Source: Sodiomyces alkalinus F11 (taxonomy: Eukaryota; Ascomycota; Sordariomycetes; Glomerellales; Plectosphaerellaceae). Taken from it: 64,000 nucleotides of DNA. A program made the position numbers and the translations under genes. The notes below the pieces were generated by a model. The model saw nothing but the letters and a program-made list of their open reading frames with translations, was not told where the DNA came from and searched no databases. This document shows, piece after piece, positions 11,495 through 22,602 of the stretch. The DNA lies in the NCBI RefSeq assembly GCF_003711515.1, contig NW_021167090.1, positions 751,346-815,345 of the forward strand, in the 5' to 3' direction. How positions within the stretch are numbered: the first letter of the stretch is position 1; each line of letters opens with the position of its first letter.

Positions 11495-13419
11495 ATGCAT
11501 ACCGTTGTTCAGCATAACGAGTGGGTGGCCATCAAGCTGCCTACTGAGAGCGTGCGCATCGTCCAGGTTGTTCCTAATATGTGCGTAGCGCATTCTGTCC
11601 TTCTGTCCTTCTGTCCTTCTGTCCTTCCCCAGTCTACCCGAGCAGCAGGAGCTCGAGTTTGCATCATGAGATGTTCCAACTGACCAACTGACCAACTGAT
11701 CTTCCCAGCACAATATCCCTCGGAAAATATGGCTCATTCCCAAGCAACCTGATCATCGACAGACCTTACCATTTCACATACGAAGTCCTCGACAAGCGCG
11801 ACGGCGAAACATTCAACCGCCTGCGCGTCGTCCCCGCCTCCGAGATCCACGCCGACGTCCTCGCCGAAGAAGACGGCGCCCACTCCTCCTCTTCCTCCAT
11901 CATTCCCCAAGATGATGACCCCGACATCGAAGCGGTCGGAGGAGAAACGGAGGACAGCGGCTCCGCAGCCGACAACATCATCGCCGTGCGCGACGGCGCC
12001 GACTACACCCTGGTGGACCGGACGAGCGGGGACGTGCTGGCCCGGTCGGGCCGCGACGCCATCGACGCGCAGGCGCGGCAGCTGCTGACGCACGAGGAGA
12101 TCGAGGCGCTGAAGAAGCAGCAGGACACGGACGCGGGGAAAGCCATCATCACGCGCCTCATGCTCTCGCACACGGGGCTGGCCGACAAGACGTCCTTCAG
12201 CCTCGCCAAGTACAAGATCCTCAAGACGAGGAAGTACCTGCGCCGCTTCTCCGTGGCGCCCTTGTACCCGTCCACCCTCGGCCAGTGGATCCTGGAGGAG
12301 AAGGAGGCGTCGAAAGTGCTGGAGATGAGGCAGGAGATGTTGGCGCTGTTGGGGTGTTGGGCGAATGTGCATTTCGCGGGGAGGAGGGAGGAGGAGCAGA
12401 CGAGGCTGGTGCCGCGCGATGGGAGGCCTGCTGTGGGGGATGTGGCGGCCCTGGGGGGGAGGTGGTTGGTGGTGGATGATACGGGCGGTCTGGTGGTGGC
12501 TGCCATGGCGGAGAGGATGGGGATACTCCATCATACGCCTGCCGAGCAGGGTTCCGAAGCTGGTCATGGGACGGTCCCGACGACGACGACGACGACGACG
12601 ACGACCACTGCGCCGCAACGTCCGTCACGAACCTACCGAGACGACTTCGAAATCGACCTCGCCTCCTCCAACTCCATCACCCTCATCCACCCCGCCAGCC
12701 AACCCAACCTCGCCCTCCTCCGGTACTGGAACTTCGACATAGCATCTCCCCACGCCGGGGCGCAGGCCCAGAGCCACCCGCTCTTCCGCCACCTCCACCC
12801 CGTCTCGTGGCTGCAGCTCCTCGACCCGGCCTCCGACACCACCTACACGACCCTGCCCGCCGACGTGCCGGAGGAGACGGTGCTCTCGTGGAAGTCCAAC
12901 CGCAGGGGGAACCACCACCGCAAGCGGCGCCGCTGGGCCCGCACGCGCTTCGTCGTCGACCAGGCCCGCGCCGGCGGCTTCGCGGGGCTCGTGGTCGCCA
13001 CCACCATGGATCCCATCTCGGTCGTGCGCCACGCGCTGCCGCTGCTCGCCGGCGGCAGCCCCGTGGCCGTCTACTCGGCCACCATCGAGCCGCTGACGCA
13101 GCTGGCCGACTGCTTTAGCATAGCGCGCCGGGCGGCCTGGTCGTCGAACCCGCCCGCCGAGACGGAGGGGATGACGCCCGAGGAGGTCGAGAGGTGGCCT
13201 GGCTCGGAGGATTTCCCGGTTAACCCGACGCTGTTGCTGGGGTGTAGTGTGCAGACGAGCCGGGCGAAGAGGTGGCAGGTTCTCCCTGGGCGGACGCATC
13301 CCCTGATGATGGGTCGGGGGGGTGCCGACGGGTTCCTGTTTACTGCGTGGCGGGCTGTCCCGGCCGAGGGCAAAGTGGCTGCCCGGGGGAAGTTTAAGAG
13401 GAGAAAGACGGAGGTTTGA
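11495..13419 (+). CDS. trm6: tRNA (adenine58-N1)-methyltransferase non-catalytic subunit TRM6/GCD10
   Basis: Partner of catalytic TRM61 in the nuclear complex that makes m1A58 in tRNA, including initiator tRNA-Met. Exons 11495-11580 and 11709-13419 encode 598 aa; the 128-bp intron (gtgcgt...cttcccag) joins VVPN to ITISLGKYGSF, a conserved Gcd10 segment. Further Gcd10-family stretches are LTHEEIEALKKQ and SHTGLADKTSFSLAKYKILK (roughly residues 160-215). A middle insertion carries a Thr run from an ACG repeat. The C-terminal Rossmann-like half includes GGFAGLVVATTMDP and GSPVAVYS. It ends in a basic KRRK tail. Several long antisense frames overlap it and are shadows. Confidence 0.92.
11597..11631 (+). 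repeat. TGTCCTTC tandem repeat in the trm6 intron
   Basis: Four consecutive 8-bp units of TGTCCTTC within the trm6 intron. The pyrimidine-rich array lies about 80 bases before the splice acceptor. Confidence 0.8.
12578..12606 (+). repeat. ACG trinucleotide repeat coding for a threonine run in trm6
   Basis: About nine consecutive ACG units inside the trm6 coding sequence, in a variable linker between the conserved halves. Confidence 0.85.
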
Positions 13420-13882
13420 AGGGGATGGCTGGGGTTGCTGTCCCTTTTCTTGTCCATTTCTTTTTCTTTTTGATTCTCATGACATAGGATGCGGCGCATA
13501 GGACTCTATAAGGGCGGATGAAGGGCGAAGGACGGAGGACGGAGGACGGAGGACGGAGGACGAACGAAAAGTGTAACGGGTAGATGGACGTAAAGATACC
13601 CCCCCCTTGTGGCGTCAAGACGGGAAAGCAGAAGACGAAAAAAGACAATAGAACTAGCATGCCTAGCGGTATGTACACTTTTGCTCAAAAAGACCTCTTC
13701 TCGACCGCTTCGTATGTCGTCTAGACAGGCCCCCCCATGGACTTTACTAAAGACTGGTTGTGGTGTGTGTGGCTTTGGTTGTCTCCCCATTCGTGCAGTG
13801 TCTCAAGGTGGACTTGAGCATTCCTCGATTTGGAGTTCTTTCGAGGGATAATGTCGTAGCAAGCACCCGCACGCGCACTCGA
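13420..13882. other. Convergent intergenic region with GGACGGA tandem repeat
   Basis: Lies between the 3' ends of trm6 and arpc3. A GGACGGA-type tandem array of about four units occupies 13529-13562. A C-run sits near 13600. No gene. Confidence 0.6.
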
Positions 13883-14722
13883 TTACAGCGACTTGCCCAT
13901 AAACTTTCTCTTCGTGAAGCTCAACCACCACTTGCTCGGCTTGTCTTCGGTATCCTGGTACACCCTTGCCAGTAACCGCGTGGCCAGTTCCTGCCGTAGC
14001 TGCGACATGTACTGTCGGAGTTGTTCGGCTTCGTGTCTGTCGCGGGGGGGTTCGTACATCTAGATGGGTAGCCCTGTTAGCCTTTTTTGTTTTCCTTTTT
14101 TTCCTCCTGCTCCATTCCTTTTCTTCTTCTTTTTTCTTTCGGTTTCTCTTTCTTTTCAGCACGCCCGGAGGACGACAAAACGCACCTGGTTAAGAGGCCA
14201 CGCCGGATCGCCAGGGATAGCAAAATTGGTATCGAGGGCGAGGTTCATGACATCCTTGGTAGCGTCGCGGTAGGTGGCAGAGGGCTTGATGCGGGTCAAA
14301 CAATCGGAGAGGAACCAGATGCCGTAGACGAGCAGGCGGTCGGCGTTGCCCTGGAGCTCGAAGTTGCGGAAGAAGGTGTTGGCGCGGAAGAGGGCGAGGA
14401 TCTCGTCGACGATGTCGTAGCTCTCCGAGTCCGGGTCGGGGGACTCGGAGGCGGGCAGCGGCGGGGAGGGGAAAGGAAGCACGTAGGCGGGGCCCCGGGT
14501 CTTGGTGCGGAGGGGGAGGAGGGGGAAGTTGCCTATTAGGCGCGGCACGTTGGGGTCCGTGTTGAAGATGGAGTTGTAGGCCTTGAGTCGTTAGCTGAGT
14601 GTTGTTGGAGGCATGTGGGTAGGTGTAGATGTAGGTGTAGGTGTAGGTCAGGAGAAGGAAGAGAGCTACTCCTCGCACCACGGGCTATTGAGGACTTTGA
14701 GTGAGAAGAGACATACCGGCAT
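13883..14722 (-). CDS. arpc3: Arp2/3 complex subunit 3 (ARPC3/p21)
   Basis: Structural subunit of the Arp2/3 actin-nucleating complex, acting at cortical actin patches. Three exons: 14722-14717 (only six bases, Met-Pro), 14581-14186 and 14059-13883, giving 192 aa. Intron 1 (135 bp, gtatgt, branch gctaac) and intron 2 (126 bp, gtgcgt...atctag) keep the frame. The protein starts MPAYNSIFN and contains the family stretches GNFPLLPLRTKTRGPA, DIVDEILALFRANTFFRNFE, DRLLVYGIWFLSDCL, and a C-terminal KPSKWWLSFTKRKFMGKSL. A proline-rich insertion near residues 35-50 slightly lengthens it. The tiny first exon explains why an open reading frame search misses the true start. Confidence 0.93.
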
Positions 14723-15440
14723 ATTGTCAAGCTGATAAGAGTGTGTGCCGGCGCAAATGTGGTTGAGAGAATTGGATGGATGGGCAGGCCAAGGTGGTGA
14801 TGGTATAGAGTAGGGAGGTGCTGCCACTGTAAATAGTGCCGGTAGCACCGTTGGTGGTGAGGACGTCAATGGTGGATGTCAATGGTGGGGTCCCGCTGAC
14901 GTTGTTGTTGGTTGTTGCTCCATGTCCCGCTGACTAAGCCACACAGTGAGAAGGCGCAAGGCTGAAGCTGCCTGAGATCCGAGGCTTTGAACATTTGCCA
15001 CGCACCGTAACAGCCACAGTGGCCATAACCGGAACTGGGGCTTGTTGCCTAGAGCACGTGACTTCGCACTTTCCACGCGCCCGCGGCCCAACCTTTTTGC
15101 CCCTCCGCTTTGTCTTTATTATGGGGGGGCCAAAGTCCTCTCGGGTCGCGTCCTTTCATGACACTGAAGCATTCCACACACATCGCGCGCAAAACGAGCT
15201 TCTTTGTCTCTCAAATTAGACGACGCGTTCAAAGACGGCACACGACCCGTCTACTATAACGGGCGCGCGCGTCTCTCCTTGATTCTATTCTGGTCATCGA
15301 CAATCATCTCCATTGCCCGACCACATCGACACCACATATCGTCTTATTTAACGCGCCGTTGGGGCGCGTCTTACCATCAAGCAGAAGCGATCTATATCCC
15401 GTGGCGCCCTTCATTCCCGCAACAACAGACAGCCCGTAAC
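14723..15440. other. Divergent intergenic region between arpc3 and the 15.4-kb gene
   Basis: Shared 5' region of two divergently transcribed genes. Purine/pyrimidine-rich but with no coding signal; a G7 run at about 15123. Promoters for both genes should lie here. Confidence 0.55.
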
Positions 15441-17228
15441 ATGCTTGTGGTAGAGTAAGTACGCCAGACACCGTCTTCAGCAACCCATGGTGGCGCTCCG
15501 TTGCCTAGCCTGCATGACTGACCGACTGCTGACACCGTCGCGTACAGTAGCCTGCGGAATACCCATAGCTTCTTTCGTCGCTTCTACGGCAGCTCTTCGA
15601 GAGCCATGCCACCCGACATGCAGTCCGAAGAGTCTAGTGACGTCGATATCAATTCAACGCCCGAGTCGGCGGTATCCGCCACACCAGCGACCTCGTCCCC
15701 AGAGGCCACGACACCAACGCAAGCTCCCCCGTCCCCATCTCGCTCTCCAACTCCCTCACCATCACCTCCTCGGTCCCTTCCCACTTGTCGACCATCTCCG
15801 AGTCGTCCGAGACGATGCGCACGGCGTAGGGTCTATCGTGCCGAGGAAGGCTCCCTCTACGACCTCATGCGACAAAATGCGGGCGAGTCGCTTTTCGTTC
15901 GCCCGCTCTGCTGGACCGATCTGCACTCCCGCGTTTTGGGGATCCGGTTCGTCGAAAAACCGGCGGACGACGTCCCTCATGTCGCCCAAGGATCCCACAA
16001 GGCGTCTCCCCGCGCACAACGGCTCTGCGAAGAACTCACACGCCTCGAATTCCCCGAGTTTGGGAGGATGTACGCCACCGACCACATTCGGGAAGTCATC
16101 GAGACGCTGTACCCTGCTTCGAGGCTCACGTCCGCTCCGCCCAGAGACATGATGGACCTCCCGCTCTATTTTGGCGGTCGCCCCTATCCCAACGTCTGTC
16201 GCGTCCAGCTCGCGTGGAACTGCTTGCCTCTGGACGGCGGCGAGGCAGCAGTCGACTCCTTCCGTACCGTCTCGACCTGCCCGGCCGACCCGGCCCTGTC
16301 CGGCATGACGGGGAGCCAGCCGGCGGCCGCCCAGCGACACCCCACGGTGGCGTACATGAGCCGGCGGTTCATCTACGGCTCGCGGTCCGCCATGTTCCGC
16401 ATCGCGCCCGCCCCGGGTGGCTCGATGAACGTGCCGGTGGAGAGCCTCTGCGCGCTGCGCATCAACCGGCTGGTCCCGTCCGTCCGAGACGAAGAGGCGA
16501 TCTTCGGGGCCGTCTTCCTCGCGATGGCCCAGGCCCGCTTCTACCCTAACGTGCCGCTTGTCTGGCGCCGAAACCACGCCCTGCGCACCCCGCCGTCGAG
16601 CCCGGAGACGGCCCCCGAGTTCCACGACGTCAAGGTGCATCTCGTCACCAACGACGACGCGGGTGGCCATTTCACCGTGTATACCGCGGTAGTGACGGCC
16701 GCGTTCCTGCAGAGGTTCCACGAGCCGACCAAAGCACCGCGTCCGCGCGGGGGGGCCGCCGCCGGTGGGGAAGCAGCTACCACGCCGGAGTTGGACCGGG
16801 GTATGCGGATCGAGTACACCCGCGTGCCCTTCTGGCCGGTCCTCGGGCTGAAGGAGAGGTTGGGGAAGGCGCTGGGCAGAGACCTGGTGGGCGACTTTGA
16901 CGAGCAGAACATTGACATGTTGGGGTCGCGCAAGCGCAAGTGGACGGACATGTCTTTCCAGCGGGAGATCCTGGCCCAGCGCGTGAATGGCGGCGGTTTC
17001 GATGACGAGGGCGAGGAGACGTCGTCGGATGAACCTGTCTCGGAAGATCCCAAGGGCGTGGGCGGCAACCCCGCACGACGTCGGCGTCGGGACGCCGTGA
17101 ACGAGGAAGACGGGGATACGGAATCTCCCACGCCGCCCAAGAAGGCACGGCGGGATGGACCGCGGTATGACGCGGAAGCGAGCCGGCCGGGCGAGAGGGG
17201 AGAGGTGCCGGCTTCCATACTGGCCTGA
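15441..17228 (+). CDS. Conserved-looking fungal protein of unknown function, probably nuclear
   Basis: Not recognised as a named family. Exon 1 is only 14 bases (15441-15454), then a 93-bp intron (gtaagt...gtacag), then exon 2 at 15548-17228, giving 564 aa that start MLVVDSLRNTHSFFRRFYG. A start at the ATG at 15606 within exon 2 is the alternative (540 aa). Residues about 25-80 are Ser/Pro/Thr-rich. A folded-looking core of about residues 95-430 contains FVRPLCWTDLHSRVLGIRFV, a possible RTVSTCPADPAL segment and EYTRVPFWPVLGLKERLG. The C-terminal about 100 residues are acidic then basic, with clusters RKRKW, RRRRRD and KKARRD that suggest nuclear localisation. There are no transmembrane segments. 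Function unknown. Confidence 0.7.
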
Positions 17229-19306
17229 CGAGAGAGGATGTCACGATGGGCTTTAAAACTACGACAAGGATATGCTACGAGGGAACGACAACCAGGGGGG
17301 AACAAAACAACACGTCAATGGCGCAAATAGGTGTTCAAAGGGCGCGGCATTCACGAGCATAGACGATGTGATGCAATGCATCGGACTCGGAACAGTGGCC
17401 AACGAAACTTTTGATGGGCGCGAATCTCGGTGCCAGGGCATTGGGAAAGGGGATGATTTGGCTTCTTTTGGCATGACTAGCGACTAGGAGGGATTCTATA
17501 CTTTTACTTGCCGATTTCTTTAGATCTGTGTCTTCTTGAAGGCAATGATGGATGGCTACTTGTTATAACTTGTAGGAAATCACGACGATATGTTGAGTGA
17601 CCGGACAAGCGGAAGAATGGGAATGATTTCTTTTCCATCCATATTCCATTTTGTCCCTCGCCCTTCTTCCTCCGTCCCGCCTCTGAGCTTCTTTCACATG
17701 CTTTTATCGGCAAAAGTCATGTTGTTTAATATTTCTGTTGACATGGAGAAACTCGCTCGTTCTGGGGAAAAGCCGACCATTTACACCCCCCTGTGGACTC
17801 GATCCCCGATTTGGGGCTTCGTCCGACGGGCGGTTCGTCACGCGGGCCACCACGCTTTTGCCAAGTTGGGCCGTTTTCCCATCCCAATTGGCTGACCAGG
17901 GAAGACCTCGTAGAGATGCTGTGCTACACTACAGCGAGATGCTCGCGGTCTGACTTGGCTGTGGTCCAAAGTCGTCGATTTCTTTTTTCTCCCATACTGG
18001 TCCATGATCCATCCTTATATGGGCTCAACGACAAAGCGTAACAGCACCCTGGACTTCCCGTCTTGATTTGTTATGTTTGGCTGTTATTTGTGATTCTTTC
18101 TTCCTTTGGTGTCTAAACACCAAGACTCACTTGTACTTCCACCAACCCATCGCATCACCGCAGCTTCAGAGCTAGCCCCTATATTCCCCGTAACCCCTGT
18201 AACAGCTCGACGCAATCACAAAGCTACGGAATCAAGGTCCGCTATCAAAATGATCCCCCGCATCGACTAAATCAAACGTGGTGTAGTAATTACTGTAAGT
18301 GGGTGCAAAGGATGCCGATCGAGTGATCAACTTACATGATCTACCCCCTTGTCGAACCTAACCCCGCCAACCTCGTTCTCTCGGCGCTTTCCTTTTCTTC
18401 TTTCTTTTTACAATGGCGTGATAGGGAGAGTTCATGACCCGCCTTAGCCTACAACGTACTGTTGAGCTGTTCTATACCTTACGTCGTATCTATCTACCTT
18501 AGTATCCCGTCGCCCCCCCCCCGGTCACGAGTCCCGTCATACCTCGGCTCAGCGACCTTATAACCCCAAATTCCCTTCAAATTTCTGCTCGTTTTCAACA
18601 TGTGCTTTCTCCCATGTGCCTTCACCGCCATCATATTGCTTTCGAGAATGTTATACCACCATGACTGGATCTTACAGGTTACATCGCTCCCCGGACCCCC
18701 GGACTTCCCTGATCTCTCAACCATCATCCCCAGATGCTCCCGCCTCTCCCCCGTGGGGAAATACGACCAGTCCCCGGACTATGGTACGGAGGGCATTCCC
18801 AGATGAGGATCTTTGACCGGCCTCGTGTCTAGCTGGACATTGGCATCCGTACATGTAGTTAACACAAATGTCTGTCAACAGCTTCGAGCTCGACTTGGTA
18901 CGCATTCCGGACTTTGAAGTTTGTTTCCTCCTCCTCGAAGATCGGAATCTGCCCCGCATCGAACCGCGTCGAACACCCGGCTTGCAGTCTTCTCTTCAAG
19001 GATTGCCGTTATTTACCACAGGAACAGGGAGCCGGGATGATGGTCCACATGGCTGCTCTGTCGGAGACTCATGAGTATATAAAGGTCACGTAGAGAACTG
19101 ATCTGCAAGAAATATTATCTCGTTCCAGTCTTACGAGCCTGTGTTCAGACGGACCACAGCGGACACAGAGCTTCCATCTGATCCGTGCCGTTATAGCGGC
19201 TTTGAAATACGGGCTGCTGTCTGTCCGGCTCTGTCTCGCTCTGTCTGGCTCTGTCCCCCCTCCCATCTGCACTCCATCTTGCTTCATCTCTCCCCCAACC
19301 GCCACC
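17229..19306. other. 2.1-kb intergenic region upstream of the carboxylesterase gene
   Basis: No gene supported; short frames here lack codon bias and similarity. A C10 run lies near 18513, and a TATA box at 19076 serves the downstream gene. Confidence 0.55.
19076..19083 (+). promoter_or_regulatory. TATA box of the carboxylesterase gene
   Basis: TATATAAA lies 224 bases upstream of the ATG at 19307. Sequence match and position only. Confidence 0.5.
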
Positions 19307-21058
19307 ATGAAGCTTGGCCTCTTCCCCCTGGCCGCCGGGCTCCTCGCCCAACTCAGCTCCGTCCAAGCCGTCCCCGCCACGCCGCCCAACCTCGAGGCTC
19401 GATTCACCAAGGTCACCGTCACGTCGCCCGCAGGGTCCGTCATCGGCCGTTCCCTCGCCGGCATCGAGACCTTCGCCGGCATCCCCTTCGCCGAACCGCC
19501 CGTCGGCCCCCTCCGCCTCCGCCCGCCCATCCGTCTCAACAGCACGCTGGACCGCTTCGACGCCACGGGCATCGCCGCCGCCTGTCCGCAGATGTTCCTC
19601 TCCACCGACGCGAAGAACACCCTCCTCGACGTCCTGGGCGACCTTCTCACCCTGCCCCTCTTCCAGGTCGTCAACGGCAGGGAGGACTGCCTGACGGTCA
19701 CAGTGCAGAGACCCGCCGGGGTACCCGCCGACGCGAAGCTCCCCGTCCTCGTCTGGATCTTCGGCGGCGGGTTTCAGCTGGGGTCGTCGTCCATGTACGA
19801 CGCCACGGGCCTGCTGAGCAACGCGAAGAACACGGGCCAGCCGTTCGTCTTCGTGGCGATCAACTACCGCGTGGGCGGGTTCGGGTTCCTCCCCGGCGCG
19901 GAAGTGCTGGCGGACGGCGCGGCGAACCTCGGGCTCCGCGACCAGCGCATGGCGCTGGAATGGGTCGCCGACAACGTCGCGTCCTTTGGCGGCGACCCGG
20001 GGAAGGTGACCATCTGGGGGGAGAGCGCGGGGGCGATTTCCGTGCTGGACATGATGGTGGCGTACGACGGCGACAACACGTACAAGGGGCGCCCCTTGTT
20101 CAGGGGCGCCATCATGAACTCGGGCTCCATCGTGCCGACGCAGGACGTGGACGCGCCGAAAGCGCAGGCCGTGTACGACCTGGTCGCCTCCAAGGCCGGG
20201 TGCGCCGGGGCGCCGGATTCGCTGGCCTGCCTGCGCAACCTCGACTACGAGACGTTCCTGCGCGCCGCCAACTCCGTGCCGGGGATCGTGTCCTACCACT
20301 CGGTCGCGCTGTCCTACCTGCCGCGCCCGGACGGGGACATCCTGACCAAGAGCCCCGACCTCCTCGTCGCGGAGGGCAGGTACGCGGCGGTGCCGATGAT
20401 CAGCGGCAACCAGGAGGACGAGGGGACGCTCTTCGCGCTGTTCCAGCGCAACGTCGCCACGTCGTCGCAGCTCGTCGGGTACCTCTCGGACCTGTTCTTC
20501 CACGGGGCGTCGAGGAAGGACCTGACGGATCTGGTGGCGACGTATTCGTGGCGCCCGAGCCGGGGGTCGCCCTTCCGCACGGGGGTTCTGAACGTTCTGT
20601 ATCCCGGGTTCAAGCGCAACGCGGCCGTCCTGGGCGACTTGGTCTTCACGCTGACGAGGCGCGTGTTCCTCAAGGCGGCCAAGACGGCGAACCCGTCCGT
20701 CAAGGCGTGGTCGTACCTTGCGAGCTATAACCAGGGGTTGCCGTTCCTGGGCACGTTCCATGGGTCGGACCTCTTGCAGGTCTTCTATGGCGTGTTGCCC
20801 AACTACGCGAGCCGGGCGATCCAGACGTATTACTTTAACTTTGTGCACAACTTGGACCCGAACGTCGGGGTCCGTGGTTTCCCGGCGTGGCCTGAGTGGC
20901 GGCCGGAGAGACCCAGGTTGGCTTGGTTCTTTAACGATCGGTCTGACGTTTTGGATGACAATTTCAGGCAGAAGAGCTGTGATTTTATAGAATCGAATGT
21001 CAGGTCATTGCATTTCCGGGATGAGGAGGGGAACACTCAGCCGCGATGGGGTTTGTGA
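19307..21058 (+). CDS. Secreted type-B carboxylesterase/lipase
   Basis: Alpha/beta hydrolase of the type-B carboxylesterase (Candida rugosa lipase-like) family; hydrolyses carboxylic esters, substrate unknown. Intronless, 583 aa. The start at 19307 has a GCCACC context and gives a clear signal peptide (about residues 1-22, ending VQA), so it is likely secreted; the frame is open upstream to 19202, but that N-terminus is not plausible. Oxyanion-hole region IFGGGFQ, nucleophile Ser240 in GESAG, acid Glu372 in EDEGT, His485 in FHGSD. The family-typical N-terminal pattern GIPFAEPPVGPLRL is present. TATATAAA lies 224 bases upstream. A very long open antisense frame covers the gene and is a GC-bias shadow. 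Confidence 0.93.
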   Translation: MKLGLFPLAAGLLAQLSSVQAVPATPPNLEARFTKVTVTSPAGSVIGRSLAGIETFAGIPFAEPPVGPLRLRPPIRLNSTLDRFDATGIAAACPQMFLSTDAKNTLLDVLGDLLTLPLFQVVNGREDCLTVTVQRPAGVPADAKLPVLVWIFGGGFQLGSSSMYDATGLLSNAKNTGQPFVFVAINYRVGGFGFLPGAEVLADGAANLGLRDQRMALEWVADNVASFGGDPGKVTIWGESAGAISVLDMMVAYDGDNTYKGRPLFRGAIMNSGSIVPTQDVDAPKAQAVYDLVASKAGCAGAPDSLACLRNLDYETFLRAANSVPGIVSYHSVALSYLPRPDGDILTKSPDLLVAEGRYAAVPMISGNQEDEGTLFALFQRNVATSSQLVGYLSDLFFHGASRKDLTDLVATYSWRPSRGSPFRTGVLNVLYPGFKRNAAVLGDLVFTLTRRVFLKAAKTANPSVKAWSYLASYNQGLPFLGTFHGSDLLQVFYGVLPNYASRAIQTYYFNFVHNLDPNVGVRGFPAWPEWRPERPRLAWFFNDRSDVLDDNFRQKSCDFIESNVRSLHFRDEEGNTQPRWGL

Positions 21059-21568
21059 GGGAGTTGTAAGATGGACATGATGGATATATACATGAATGGA
21101 TGAATGGATGAGTAGATGAACGATGAGTAGATGAACGGATGAATGAATATATGTTATGGCCATGCTGAAGCTCGGGGATTGCTCCTGTCGCCGTACTTAT
21201 ATTTGGGCCTTTTGTTTTTTGAAATAAACAGAACAGACACTGTTGGGAGTGGTTCTGAGATGTTGCCTTTGCCGGCACTGGGGGCTGTGATCAGGATTCA
21301 GGCGGCCCGATCGACAGCGGCGTCGGCATCGGCATCGGCCTCGGCATCGGTATCGGCAACGTGTCAGCTTTAATTTGCTCCTGCGGGATTTAGGTAAGCG
21401 GATCCTTCGTTCGAATCACACGTGATGTCTCCGTTTGCTTTCCATGGGTGAAAAGCAATGCGACGAACATCCTCATCGCTTCAGGGTCCTTGTCCCCTTG
21501 TCCAAATGGTTCCAACAAGACAAGTAACCAGTTGTGCTTGGCCGATGAACGGAGCAACGGCTGTCAAC
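21059..21568. other. Intergenic region with short tandem repeats
   Basis: Contains GATGAATG-like repeats (about 21066-21150) just after the esterase stop, an AATAAA-type signal near 21222, and a TCGGCA hexamer array at about 21313-21357. No gene. Confidence 0.6.
21313..21357 (+). repeat. Hexanucleotide (TCGGCA)n-like tandem repeat
   Basis: Six to seven imperfect copies of TCGGCA/TCGGCC in tandem between the esterase and acetyltransferase genes. Confidence 0.75.
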
Positions 21569-22602
21569 ATGAAGTGCCATCTCATGCCCTGGGACCCAGA
21601 ATCGGACGAGCACGTGGAGAGGCTGATCCAACAGAGGATCGCGTGCGGGTGGAATGCCGAGAGGGTGGCCTCGGAGTGGAAGGACGAGCAGTTGGCAGGC
21701 CAAAAGAGCATTTTCTGGATTGTAAGCCCCCCCCCCCTCTTGGCTACAGTAACCCGACCACTTGTCCTAGTGTCTTCCCCGGGGTTCTGGTCGGGTCGTC
21801 GTTCCATATTTTCGACATTCTCATCAAACGTGCGTTTTGGTTTTGCGGCAGGTCCTCTCGCCCGATGATCCAGACTTCGACACCCGGTTGAGTAGGCATA
21901 TTGCCAAGTATCCGAGCGTGAGTGGTCACTGGCGGTGACATGCGAATCTTCCTCTCCCCCCCCCCTTTCCATGTTGAACGGAAACTTAAAGGCGTACTAC
22001 GTGCCAACAGGAGAAGCTCCCCCTGAAGGACACAGGCCAGAGTACGTTCGTCCCTCGGACCGCTCGTGAGCCCAAGCTGGCCTCGTTCGTCCCCGTCGGC
22101 CACATCTCCCTCGCCAAGGACGACCCGGCTGCAAGGGACCTCGACCTCGACCTGCCGTCGGCCGGCGTGATGTGGATCAAGGCCATGTACGTGTCCGACG
22201 CGCTGCAGAACGGCGGGCTGGGACGAGCGGCCATGGACGCCGCAGAGGGCATGGCTAGCAGACCGCCTCTGAACGCGCGGGTTCTCGTCCTGGACACGGT
22301 GCAGAAGGACGACCAGCTGCGAGAGGATTACGCCCTTGCCATGTACGGTCGGGTGGCCAAGGTGAGAGTGACAGAACAACGATGCATGCCTAGGCCTATG
22401 CATGCCTATGCCTGTTCGGAGACGAAGGGAAACCAGACTAATCAGGGCGGTTTCGTAGATGTCAAACGAGGAATGGTATGCTCGGAGAGGCTATCGGGTT
22501 TTGAAAGTCGTGCCGGGCTATTATGGCGATGTGCCTGATCGATATGGGCGTCATTGGATGGAGATCAGGACGACCTTTATGTGTAGGGACCTGGGGTCGT
22601 GA
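21569..22602 (+). CDS. GNAT-family N-acetyltransferase
   Basis: Probable cytosolic acetyl-CoA-dependent acetyltransferase; acceptor unknown. Four exons: 21569-21721, 21852-21917, 22011-22361 and 22459-22602, giving 237 aa. Donors are gtaagc, gtgagt and gtgaga; acceptors gcag, acag and gtag. The assembled protein has the fungal GNAT layout: MPWDPES...RLIQQRIACGWN at the start, VPVGHISLAKDDP (beta-4), MWIKAMYVSDALQNGGLGRAAMD (acetyl-CoA loop, a variant of Q/RxxGxG/A), and WYARRGYRVLKVVP near the C-terminus. The start at 21569 has a CAAC context and fits the family; in-frame ATGs at 21458, 21506 and 21545 would extend it by up to 37 residues. Confidence 0.82.

Noticed and set aside
19145..20848. 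567-residue open frame antisense to the carboxylesterase
   Set aside because: Arises from high GC at third codon positions of the sense gene; composition is Arg/Val/Gly-rich without any domain, and the sense strand has a full catalytic triad.
21400..21425. GTTCGAATC resembling a tRNA B-box
   Set aside because: No A-box at the proper distance and no cloverleaf; probably chance.
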